Positions 29,916 to 37,332 of a DNA stretch of 64,000 nt are shown one piece after another. A program made the translations under genes and the position numbers. Numbering within the stretch: the stretch's first letter is position 1; each line of letters opens with the position of its first letter. Source of the stretch: Paracholeplasma manati (GTDB taxonomy: Bacteria > Bacillota_I > Bacilli_A > Acholeplasmatales > UBA5453). Where the stretch lies: positions 17,663 to 81,662 of the forward strand of contig NZ_JAOVQM010000007.1 in the NCBI RefSeq assembly GCF_025742995.1, read 5' to 3'. The notes under the pieces are model-generated. The model ran no database searches and was not told the origin of the DNA. It worked only from the letters and a program-made list of their open reading frames with translations.

Positions 29916-31151
29916 ATGCCAAAATTATCGTTATTAGAAAAATATGCAAAACTGGCTTGTCGTGTCGGTGTGAATGTTCAAAAAGACCAATTGGTCGTCG
30001 TTCGCGCTACCACTGAAACCAAAGAACTCACCCGTTTGATCGTTAAAGAAGCGTACGAATGTGGTGCGAAGAAAGTCATCGTCCAATGGTCGGATGAACA
30101 AATCACCCGCTATGCGTATGATTATCAAAGTGTGGAAACCTTAGAAGAAGTGCCTAACTACGTGATTGAAACCAATCAATACTATGTAGACAATGGCGCA
30201 TGTTTCTTAAATGTCATTTCCCCAGTGATTGGTGTCAACGAAGGCGTTGACGCAACCAAGATGGCGAAAGCCCTCACCAGCACCCAAAAAGCCTTACCAT
30301 TCTTAAGAGAATACACCATGGGCAACAAAGGTCAATGGACCATTGTCGCTGCATCCAACCCAATCTGGGCTGAAGCGGTATTCCCTAGCCTTAAAGGTGA
30401 AGAAGCCTCTGAAGCATTATGGGACGCGATATTTAATGCGTGCCGCGTGTACGAAGACTCAGACCCAATTGAAAACTGGAACGTACACAACGATGTATTA
30501 CACAAACACAACAAAGTCTTAAATGACTTAAACTTCAAAGAACTACGTTTTAAAAACAGTTTAGGTACTGACCTAGTGGTAGGTTTGGTTGAAAACCACG
30601 TTTGGTCAGGTGGCGGCGAACACGCTACTACTGGCGTTTACTTTAACCCAAACATCCCAACCGAAGAAACCTTCACCATGCCTTTGAAATGGGCAACCTC
30701 TGGTAAAGTGGTCGCGACCAAACCACTCAACTATCAAGGCACTTTGATTGAAGATTTCTACCTCATTTTCAAAGACGGTAAAGTCGTTGAATTTGATGCG
30801 AAAAAGGAAAAGAAAGCGTTAGAAGAATTGCTGAACACCGATGAGAATTCCAGATACATCGGTGAAATCGCACTCATTAGCCACGATTCCCCAATCTCTA
30901 ACACCAATTTATTATTCTTAAATACTTTATACGATGAAAATGCCTCCTGCCATATGGCGCTAGGTAGAGCGTATCCAATGAACATCCAAGGTGGTTTAAA
31001 TACCCCAATTGAAGAACTTGAAAAGAAAGGCTATAACAAGTCTTTAATTCATGTCGACTTCATGTTTGGATCAAGCGATATGTCGATTGTCGGTGTCAAA
31101 CACGATGGACAAGAAGTCGTCGTATTCAAAAACGGAAACTTTGTGATTTAG
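29916..31151 (+). CDS. M29 family aminopeptidase
   Basis: A 411-residue thermophilic-type metallo-aminopeptidase (AmpS/PepS/aminopeptidase T family). Typical segments are LACRVGVNVQKDQLVVV at the N-terminus, the metal-ligand Glu region at about 250 (NIPTEETFTMP), GGEHATTG, and the second half with YIGEIALI, FLNTLYDENASCHMALG and HVDFMFGS. It releases N-terminal amino acids from peptides in the cytoplasm with Co/Zn/Mg. TATAAT at 29887-29892 and AAGGAGAG precede the ATG. The gene is divergent from the MerR-type regulator; the palindrome lies in the regulator's own promoter, so coregulation is possible but not shown. Confidence 0.93.
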   Translation: MPKLSLLEKYAKLACRVGVNVQKDQLVVVRATTETKELTRLIVKEAYECGAKKVIVQWSDEQITRYAYDYQSVETLEEVPNYVIETNQYYVDNGACFLNVISPVIGVNEGVDATKMAKALTSTQKALPFLREYTMGNKGQWTIVAASNPIWAEAVFPSLKGEEASEALWDAIFNACRVYEDSDPIENWNVHNDVLHKHNKVLNDLNFKELRFKNSLGTDLVVGLVENHVWSGGGEHATTGVYFNPNIPTEETFTMPLKWATSGKVVATKPLNYQGTLIEDFYLIFKDGKVVEFDAKKEKKALEELLNTDENSRYIGEIALISHDSPISNTNLLFLNTLYDENASCHMALGRAYPMNIQGGLNTPIEELEKKGYNKSLIHVDFMFGSSDMSIVGVKHDGQEVVVFKNGNFVI

Positions 31152-31152
31152 T

Positions 31153-31177
31153 GAGAAACCCTTCGGGGTTTTTCTTT
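31153..31177 (+). terminator. Intrinsic terminator
   Basis: GAGAAACCC, TTCG tetraloop, GGGTTTTTC and a T run directly after the aminopeptidase stop. Confidence 0.88.
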
Positions 31178-31211
31178 TTTGATATATAATGAAAACAGGA
31201 GTTGATTATGT

Positions 31212-31607
31212 ATGCTAGCTTATAAAAGAATGAATATCGTTATATCTAAATTAGACCTTGTCAACAAAAACGTCAGTGGCACCTACCAGTTAAACCACCA
31301 TATCACCCGCAATACGGGTAAAATGGCGGATCATGTCTTTTTCACCGAACTCATCTTTTTGGTTAAGGATACGTTAGATGTCCAATACCCACTCAACATG
31401 ACCATCGCTTTAAGGGGTGTTTTTGAGTTTGAACCGAAAGAAGCAGAAGCCGATATCATTGAGTTTTTAAAGAAAGATGCCGTTCATATTTTATACCCCT
31501 ATTTAAGATCAACCGTGACCAATTTAACCACTGCAGCGATGTTACCCCCATTATTCATCCCATTTGTCGATGCGTATCATCTGTTTAAAGAGGACCAAGC
31601 CAACTAA
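31212..31607 (+). CDS. SecB-like protein
   Basis: A 131-residue protein with the pattern of the SecB export-chaperone family. The C-terminal half reads ILYPYLRSTVTNLTTAA followed by LPPLFIPFVD, which parallels the LFPYARxxxxxxxxR-G-x-FPxLxLxPVNF end of SecB, and the N-terminal half has alternating beta strands (VFFTELIFLV, MTIALRGVFEF). The ATG at 31212 has AGGAG at 31198-31201. SecB is mainly proteobacterial; short SecB-like proteins are also known in Firmicutes and in toxin-antitoxin-chaperone systems, but no toxin gene lies here. It is flanked by terminators. Family call by eye only. Confidence 0.6.
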   Translation: MLAYKRMNIVISKLDLVNKNVSGTYQLNHHITRNTGKMADHVFFTELIFLVKDTLDVQYPLNMTIALRGVFEFEPKEAEADIIEFLKKDAVHILYPYLRSTVTNLTTAAMLPPLFIPFVDAYHLFKEDQAN

Positions 31608-31628
31608 GAAGCGAATCGCTTCTTTTTT
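31606..31628 (+). terminator. Intrinsic terminator
   Basis: AAGAAGCGA and TCGCTTCTT arms with a single-base centre, then a T run that also leads into the next promoter. Confidence 0.82.
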
Positions 31629-31656
31629 TGATAAAACATAGATAAAAGCGTATAAT
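31628..31656 (+). promoter_or_regulatory. Promoter of the chromate transporter pair
   Basis: TTGATA (31628-31633), 17 bases, TATAAT (31651-31656). Confidence 0.85.
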
Positions 31657-31676
31657 AGATTTCGAGGTATTTTTTT

Positions 31677-32231
31677 ATGAATAAATTCAAAACATATGCC
31701 GATATCTTTTTCACTTTCTTCAAGATTGGCTTATTCACCTTTGGTGGTGGGTACGCGATGATTGGGGTTATGCAAAAGGACATCGTTGAAAAAAAGAAGT
31801 GGATCGATGAAGATACCATGTTAGAACTCATCACCATCAGTGAAGCTACCCCAGGACCATTCGCTATTAATGGCGCAACCTATATTGGTTACCATAAAGC
31901 CAAATTTCTTGGGTCTTTGTTCGCGACTTTAGGGGTTGTTTTACCCAGTTTCATCGTGATTTTATTGGTATCCTTATTCTTACAAGCATTCTCAGACAAT
32001 GTCACCCTTCAAAATGCTTTAGCAGGGATTGGTGCGGGTGTACCGGTACTCATTTTTCATGCACTATTTAAACTCTCTAAAAAGGTGAAAATCAATATCA
32101 TCAATGGGTTGTTGTTACTCACTGCGTTTTTGGTATCCTTCTTCACCAACTTTAGTGTGGTTTTATTACTGATATTAACGGCTATCTTCGCACTCTTCTA
32201 TACGACAGTTGAAAGGAGATTCAAGGCATGA
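31677..32231 (+). CDS. Chromate transporter (CHR family), first half
   Basis: A 184-residue single-domain CHR protein. It has the family patterns FFKIGLFTFGGGYAM, SEATPGPFAINGATY(I)GY and LGVVLPSFIVI, with about six membrane segments. Short CHR proteins act as pairs of opposite orientation that replace the fused long ChrA; the partner overlaps by four bases downstream. The likely role is export of chromate or a related oxyanion. GAGGT precedes the ATG. Confidence 0.9.
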   Translation: MNKFKTYADIFFTFFKIGLFTFGGGYAMIGVMQKDIVEKKKWIDEDTMLELITISEATPGPFAINGATYIGYHKAKFLGSLFATLGVVLPSFIVILLVSLFLQAFSDNVTLQNALAGIGAGVPVLIFHALFKLSKKVKINIINGLLLLTAFLVSFFTNFSVVLLLILTAIFALFYTTVERRFKA

Positions 32232-32779
32232 TTGAACTATTTGAACTCTTTTTAATCTTTTTCAAGATTGGTTTGTTCACCTTTGGTGGTGGATACGCGA
32301 TGATTCCCCTCATTCGCCAGGAAATGGTCAATGGTGGCTTTTTAACGATTGATCAAGTCAATCAATTCATTGGCATCGCCGAATCGACCCCAGGACCATT
32401 CGCGGTCAATATGGCGACATTCGCCGGTTATCATACCTATGGGGTTTGGGGGTCTGTTTTCGCAACCCTCGGGGTGGTTTTACCCAGCTTCATCATCATT
32501 TTACTGATTGCGTATTTTTCCGATAAGTTCATCAAAACCAAACCCGTTCAAACCATCTTATCCTTCTTAAAACCAGTCATTTTAGGGTTGATCCTCTCGG
32601 CTGGATTATCGGTATTGTTACACAGTGTTTTGGGCGACTATTTTGTCGATATCGAATTTGATTTAACCGCTTTAGCCATTTTCATCACGGTTTTAGGGCT
32701 CTCTTTTTTAAAACGATTAACCCCGATTCATCTGGTTTTAATCAGTGCGATTTTAGGAATGACACTGTATTTATTATAG
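32228..32779 (+). CDS. Chromate transporter (CHR family), second half
   Basis: A 183-residue CHR domain protein starting in the stop region of the first half (ATGA overlap), with GGAG upstream. It has FFKIGLFTFGGGYAMIPLI, AESTPGPFAVNMATFAGY and LGVVLPSFIIIL. The two halves are clearly paralogous and form the heterodimeric transporter. No ChrB-type regulator is nearby. Confidence 0.9.
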   Translation: MIELFELFLIFFKIGLFTFGGGYAMIPLIRQEMVNGGFLTIDQVNQFIGIAESTPGPFAVNMATFAGYHTYGVWGSVFATLGVVLPSFIIILLIAYFSDKFIKTKPVQTILSFLKPVILGLILSAGLSVLLHSVLGDYFVDIEFDLTALAIFITVLGLSFLKRLTPIHLVLISAILGMTLYLL

Positions 32780-32815
32780 AATATAAATATGAATAATGTT
32801 TCAGGTTATTTTTGA

Positions 32816-32844
32816 TTGACTATAGTCGATGTGTAAGGTATAAT
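32816..32844 (+). promoter_or_regulatory. Promoter of the acetate transporter gene
   Basis: TTGACT (32816-32821), 17 bases, TATAAT (32839-32844). Confidence 0.85.
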
Positions 32845-32859
32845 GAAACTGACAAAAAC

Positions 32860-32886
32860 AAAGACTTTTTTCGGAAAGTCTTTTAT
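32860..32886 (+). promoter_or_regulatory. Leader hairpin, possible attenuator
   Basis: AAAGACTTT (32860-32868) and AAAGTCTTT (32875-32883) form a nine-pair hairpin ending in T, between promoter and ribosome site of the acetate transporter gene. Confidence 0.5.
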
Positions 32887-32910
32887 CATGTCTATTATAA
32901 GGAGAACAAT

Positions 32911-33462
32911 ATGAAAACAGAATTGAAATTGGCCAATCCAGGACCGTTGGGCTTACTTGGATTTGGGATGACGACGATTTTATTGAACCTTCACAACGCG
33001 GGGTTGATTCCGTTATCGATGGTCATCATTGGGATGGGTTTCGCTTTGGGTGGTTTGGCACAAATCATCGCTGGGATTTTTGAATTAAAACAAGGCAACA
33101 CCTTTGGTGGTACAGCTTTTACCGCGTATGGATTCTTTTGGATCAGTTTGGTCGGTATTTGGTATTTTCCAAAAGCAGGTTTTGAAGCGGATAAAGTATC
33201 GATGGGTTATTATCTATTGGTCTGGGGCTTATTCACCAGCTTTATGTTCATTGGTACGTTGAAACACTCCAAAACCACTCAAGTGATTTTTGGTTCATTG
33301 GCTGTACTATTCTTTTTACTCGCTTTAGGGGATTTCACTTTGAATGAAACCATCACCACTATTGCAGGCTATGTCGGTATTTTCTGTGGTCTTTCTGCAT
33401 TCTATGGTGCAGTTGCACAAGTGGTCAATGGTGAGTTTAACAAAACCATTTTCCCATTATAA
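32911..33462 (+). CDS. satP: Acetate/succinate transporter, GPR1/FUN34/YaaH (SatP) family
   Basis: A 183-residue membrane protein with six hydrophobic segments. The family signature NPGPLGLLGFGMTT lies at residues 8-21, and GGTAFTAYGFFWIS follows further on. It moves acetate or other short-chain acids across the membrane. The ATG at 32911 has AAGGAG upstream and lies behind the promoter and leader hairpin, which rules out earlier in-frame starts. It is monocistronic. Confidence 0.92.
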   Translation: MKTELKLANPGPLGLLGFGMTTILLNLHNAGLIPLSMVIIGMGFALGGLAQIIAGIFELKQGNTFGGTAFTAYGFFWISLVGIWYFPKAGFEADKVSMGYYLLVWGLFTSFMFIGTLKHSKTTQVIFGSLAVLFFLLALGDFTLNETITTIAGYVGIFCGLSAFYGAVAQVVNGEFNKTIFPL

Positions 33463-33477
33463 CTAAACATAAAAATC

Positions 33478-33531
33478 AAAACCCAAGTATGCATCTTTTC
33501 AAACGGATGCGTCTGGGTTTTATTTTTTATT
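33478..33531 (+). terminator. Intrinsic terminator
   Basis: Long stem AAAACCCA, TGCATC with GGATGCG, TGGGTTTT, followed by ATTTTTTATT. Confidence 0.8.
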
Positions 33532-33656
33532 TACTAGGAAAGTTCGTCTTTTTTTGTTCTATCCTCCAACAATCATTTGTGACTTTTATATAATATCCTA
33601 GAATACCCCGTTTAAAACACCCTCTTTCACTACTTTATATATAATTAAATATACGT

Positions 33657-33674
33657 ATAAAATATATATTTTAT
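33657..33674. repeat. Perfect 18-base palindrome left of tnpB
   Basis: ATAAAATATATATTTTAT, a perfect palindrome preceded by the smaller palindrome ATACGTAT. It may be part of the left end of the IS200/IS605-type element or simply the AT-rich promoter region of tnpB (TATAAT at 33688-33693). Confidence 0.4.
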
Positions 33675-33719
33675 CGACTATTTATGGTATAATTTAAGTA
33701 GGAAAGGAGGACATCAATA

Positions 33720-34991
33720 ATGCCTTATAAAGCCCTAAAAACAAGACTCTATCTTAATCCAAATCAACATCAGTTTCTATTATCTTTAATGCGTGCTTCA
33801 AGAAGTCTTTACAATCAAGCGCTCTATAATGTGAGACAACATTTTATCAAAACCAATGGCTACTTATCCTATAACGAAAACTATCAATTACTGAAAGATA
33901 GTGAACATTATCGTTACTTGAATACTATTCAGAGTCAAATGGTCATTCGTAAGGTAGATGAAGCGATGAAAGGATTCTTTGGATCTTTGAAGTCTAAGGT
34001 TAAACAAACCATTAGATTACCTAGATACTTAAAGAAAGATACCTATTATCCCATCTACGACAGAATGGTCTATAAACCTAATAATGAAATCTATACATTA
34101 CCCAGAAGTAACTTCATTAAGAAAGTATCGAAAGAACTAGAAAAGGATTCAAAACAGATTCATAAACATACATATGAGTTAAATGAAGTAGACGCTTTAT
34201 CTCTAGACATCCAAACACCAGAATGTATCCAAAACAAAGAAATCAAAGAAATCACCATCAAGTCCTACTATGATGGCAAATACATTGAAGTGATTTATGT
34301 CTATCTAGATGAAACTCCTAAAATAGAAACCAAAGATTATACAGAAACCATGGGGATTGATTTTGGGTATAACAACCTAGCCTTTTGTTCAGTAACCAAT
34401 AATGTGCATTTATTGTTAGATGGGAAACGATTAAAGAGTATGAATCAGTTTTATCATAAACGAATCGCGAAACTAGCGAGTATTAGACCAAACCAAAACA
34501 CACTAACCAAACAAATGATTCGTCTAATGGATAAACGTAACCATCAAATGGATTATGGGATCTATAAAGCAGCTAAACTCATTATCCATCACGCAATAGA
34601 AAATAAAGTGAAACAAATCATCATTGGTTATAATGATACCTTCAAAGATGAAAGACTATCTGATACCTATAATCAATGGACAAAGAGTATTCCAATCGCG
34701 AGACTTAGAGATCGAATCATCTATCTAGCAGAACAGCTAGGTATTGAGACTAAAGTGATCAATGAAGCATACACGTCAAAAGCTTCATATCTCGACCAAG
34801 ATGATTTCGTGAATGGTGATTTCTCTGGTGTTAGAATCAAAAGAGGTTTATATAAGAATCAAAAAGGCACTTTGATTAACGCGGACCAAAATGCCTCATT
34901 AAATATGATTCGAAAAGGTAATCCCGATGCCTTATGGATAGGGAATAGAGGTGTGAACACACCTCAGCGTACATACCTATTTGGTGTGTAG
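33720..34991 (+). CDS. tnpB: TnpB, RNA-guided nuclease of an IS200/IS605-type element
   Basis: A 423-residue TnpB. The RuvC triad is visible: Asp214 in GIDFG, Glu349 in INEAYTSK and Asp389 in NADQNAS. The stretch between Glu and the last Asp, where most TnpB carry a CxxC-CxxC zinc ribbon, has no cysteine (SYLDQDDFVNGDF and on), as in one known subgroup. It ends with GNRGVNTPQRT, a typical C-terminus that overlaps the guide RNA (omega RNA) scaffold. AAAGGAGG precedes the ATG. No TnpA transposase is present, so the element is a solo-TnpB (IS1341-like) unit that depends on outside transposase. Confidence 0.9.
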   Translation: MPYKALKTRLYLNPNQHQFLLSLMRASRSLYNQALYNVRQHFIKTNGYLSYNENYQLLKDSEHYRYLNTIQSQMVIRKVDEAMKGFFGSLKSKVKQTIRLPRYLKKDTYYPIYDRMVYKPNNEIYTLPRSNFIKKVSKELEKDSKQIHKHTYELNEVDALSLDIQTPECIQNKEIKEITIKSYYDGKYIEVIYVYLDETPKIETKDYTETMGIDFGYNNLAFCSVTNNVHLLLDGKRLKSMNQFYHKRIAKLASIRPNQNTLTKQMIRLMDKRNHQMDYGIYKAAKLIIHHAIENKVKQIIIGYNDTFKDERLSDTYNQWTKSIPIARLRDRIIYLAEQLGIETKVINEAYTSKASYLDQDDFVNGDFSGVRIKRGLYKNQKGTLINADQNASLNMIRKGNPDALWIGNRGVNTPQRTYLFGV

Positions 34992-35036
34992 TCGCTTTAA
35001 ATAAGACGAGTTAAATCGTTAAGAGGTATCAATATA

Positions 35037-35065
35037 AATCATTTTTTTATTAAAAAGTGATTTAT
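35037..35065. repeat. Hairpin at the right side of the tnpB unit
   Basis: AAATCATTTTTT pairs with AAAAAGTGATTT around TATT. It may be the terminator or right-end structure of the element. The bases between the tnpB stop and this hairpin would hold the end of the omega RNA. Confidence 0.45.
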
Positions 35066-35106
35066 TACCCCTTTGTTCTTGTATAATGAATTCAGAGGTA
35101 TCTACC

Positions 35107-35718
35107 ATGTTAAAACCCTATTTTATCTATTCCATTAAATTTGTTCTATTGATGTTTACCTTTGGCTTTTCGATGTATGGCACATTTTACAGTTATGTTG
35201 AATTTGGGTTATGGAACATCCATTATTTCACCAATCAAAGTAACTTACTCGTCTTCATCGTCACCTTTTTAATGGTGTTTGGTTGGGATAAACACCGTTT
35301 TTTCAAAACCATCGCCCTGATTGCGTTGTTAGACATTATCTTAACCGGTGGGGTTTATAACTTGTTACTCAAAAATTTGGTGGTGGGTTTTTCTGAAACC
35401 AAACTGTTCATCATGTTGGTTACCCATACGATTGTTCCGATTTTATATACGATATTGTATCTGGTTTATGTTCAAGATAAACCAGCGATTAAATCGCTTA
35501 AATTATTATTGATTCATCCCTTTTTATATTTCGTGGTATTTCAAATCACGGGGCTTTTTACGAACTATTATCCTTATCCATTTATGGATCCAAATGGTGG
35601 GTTGATTAAGATGCTCATCACGGTATTTCTCGTCATGACACCCTTATTGATCCTCACAGGGTATGGTTTAATCCGATTGAAAAGATATCTTTATGATACC
35701 CTAAAATTAGAAGCTTAA
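35107..35718 (+). CDS. Pr6Pr-family membrane protein
   Basis: A 203-residue protein with six hydrophobic segments. YFTNQSNLLV after the first segment is the conserved pattern of the Pr6Pr / FAR-17a-AIG1-like family, which includes eukaryotic fatty-acid-ester hydrolases. The ATG at 35107 has AGAGG at 35094-35098; the in-frame start at 35086 lies within the -10 box TATAAT (35082-35087) and cannot be used. The bacterial role is unknown. It follows the tnpB unit and precedes the amylase gene. Confidence 0.7.
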   Translation: MLKPYFIYSIKFVLLMFTFGFSMYGTFYSYVEFGLWNIHYFTNQSNLLVFIVTFLMVFGWDKHRFFKTIALIALLDIILTGGVYNLLLKNLVVGFSETKLFIMLVTHTIVPILYTILYLVYVQDKPAIKSLKLLLIHPFLYFVVFQITGLFTNYYPYPFMDPNGGLIKMLITVFLVMTPLLILTGYGLIRLKRYLYDTLKLEA

Positions 35719-35804
35719 CAGGCCACATGTATCGGGTTTTAGACAAGAAAATCCAATCAAGGGGTCAATCCATGTTATAATAAACAACCGAAAGAAGGTG
35801 CTTT

Positions 35805-37295
35805 ATGAGAAAACCTTGGCTATACGATGAAAGACTTAAAAACCCAAACATGGGGCGAATTGTCTATCAAGTCATCGTCGACCGATTTGTGCCAGCAGAA
35901 AACCTGGCCGACAAACAATCACTTTATGCATACCCGCGGTCATTAAAACAATGGCACGAACAACCCAAAGGTGGGTCGTTTATGGCGGATGCGAAATACT
36001 GGAGTCATGAACTCGAGTTTTGGGGTGGAGATTTAAAGAGTTTGATGACAAAATTGGATTATTTGAAAGAACTCGATATCGATATGCTCTATCTAAATCC
36101 AATCTTTGATTCCTTATCCAACCACAAATACGACGCTTCCGATTATTTAAAAATATCCCCTGAATATGGTGATATACAAGATTTAAAAGCGTTGGCGGAT
36201 GCGTTACACCAACAAAATCAACGCTTGATTTTGGATGGTGTATTCAATCACATGGGCGTAAATTCACCTTACTTCCAAAGCGCTTTGGATGAGTCTTCGC
36301 CTTACCGTCAGTGGTTTTATTTCGGACAATCTTATCCTGAAGGGGTTAGACTTTGGGCGGATGCGAAAAGCCTACCAGAACTCAATTTGGAAAATGAAGC
36401 GGTGAAGGACTATATTTATAAAAAAGAATCCTCAGTCATTCGCAGCTATTTAAAACAAGGTGTGGATGGCTTCCGTTTAGATGTGGCTTTTGACATTGGT
36501 TATGATATCTTAAAAGACTTAACCAACCATGCCCACCAAGAAAAAGATAGCGCTCTGATTGTCGGTGAAACTTGGAACTACCCAAAGCGTTGGTTAAACG
36601 CGATGGATGGGGTCATGAATTTCACGCTAAGAGAAATCATATTCCATACCGTAGAACAAACCTTTTCACCGAAGAAAACCAATACCCTATTAGAAAAAAT
36701 GGTGACCGATTGTGGCGTGGATGCGTTACTCAAATCCTGGAACATCTTGGATAACCACGATACCGTTAGACTCAACCATCGTTTAAAACAACCAGACCAA
36801 ATTTTGGCAGAAGTGATGCAGTTTACATTCCCAGGCTCGCCAAATCTGTATTATGGTTCTGAACTCGGTATGACCGGTGGGAACGACCCTGAAAACAGAG
36901 CGCCAATGGCGTGGGACTTATACGATGAAACCTCTGAAAGACTTGCTTGGGTTAAACGCTTGATTCAAGTCCATAAACAAGAAAAAGCCCTCATGGTCGG
37001 GGATTACTTACCATTATTATCAGAATCATTCATTGCTTATGAAAGACATACCGATGATGTTTCGGATACAGTCTTAGTCATCATCAACCCATCCGAAAAA
37101 GCTCAAGAAGAACACATCTTGGTGCCGGATTCCTCTTTAATGAACTTCTCCAAGTTTGATATTTTATTGGGTGATACCAAAGAAGTATCGATGGTTGCGG
37201 GATTATTAAAAGTCAAACTCGAACCCAAATCGTTTGTATTGTTAAAACCAAGCACACAACCAGAAAAGAGTTATACCCCATATAAACGCGTTTGA
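35805..37295 (+). CDS. Alpha-amylase family (GH13) glycoside hydrolase
   Basis: A 496-residue cytoplasmic GH13 enzyme. Conserved regions: ILDGVFNHMG (region I), DGFRLDVAF with the nucleophile Asp (II), IVGETWNY with the acid/base Glu (III) and ILDNHDTVR (IV); LYLNPIFDSLSNHKYDASDY marks the neopullulanase/cyclomaltodextrinase branch. The N-terminal domain that forms dimers in that branch is missing. There is no signal peptide, so it degrades imported or stored maltodextrin. The gene stands alone with AAGAAGG upstream. Confidence 0.9.
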   Translation: MRKPWLYDERLKNPNMGRIVYQVIVDRFVPAENLADKQSLYAYPRSLKQWHEQPKGGSFMADAKYWSHELEFWGGDLKSLMTKLDYLKELDIDMLYLNPIFDSLSNHKYDASDYLKISPEYGDIQDLKALADALHQQNQRLILDGVFNHMGVNSPYFQSALDESSPYRQWFYFGQSYPEGVRLWADAKSLPELNLENEAVKDYIYKKESSVIRSYLKQGVDGFRLDVAFDIGYDILKDLTNHAHQEKDSALIVGETWNYPKRWLNAMDGVMNFTLREIIFHTVEQTFSPKKTNTLLEKMVTDCGVDALLKSWNILDNHDTVRLNHRLKQPDQILAEVMQFTFPGSPNLYYGSELGMTGGNDPENRAPMAWDLYDETSERLAWVKRLIQVHKQEKALMVGDYLPLLSESFIAYERHTDDVSDTVLVIINPSEKAQEEHILVPDSSLMNFSKFDILLGDTKEVSMVAGLLKVKLEPKSFVLLKPSTQPEKSYTPYKRV

Positions 37296-37303
37296 TTCAA
37301 GAA

Positions 37304-37329
37304 AAAACACTGTCGCCAGTGTTTTTTTT
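37304..37329. terminator. Bidirectional terminator
   Basis: AAAACACTG, TCGC loop, CAGTGTTTT, with A and T runs on the sides; between the convergent amylase and clpB genes. Confidence 0.88.
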
Positions 37330-37332
37330 GAT

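Noticed and set aside
29042..31151. Aminopeptidase controlled by the MerR-type dyad
   Set aside because: The dyad lies in the spacer of the regulator's own promoter and about 50 bases upstream of the aminopeptidase -10 box; control of the divergent gene cannot be claimed.
31212..31607. Toxin-antitoxin-chaperone system around the SecB-like gene
   Set aside because: No toxin or antitoxin gene is adjacent; neighbours are an aminopeptidase and a chromate transporter, each with its own signals.
33740..35070. CRISPR-associated nuclease or CRISPR array
   Set aside because: The RuvC protein has TnpB size and ending, and no direct repeats with regular spacers are seen nearby or elsewhere in the window.
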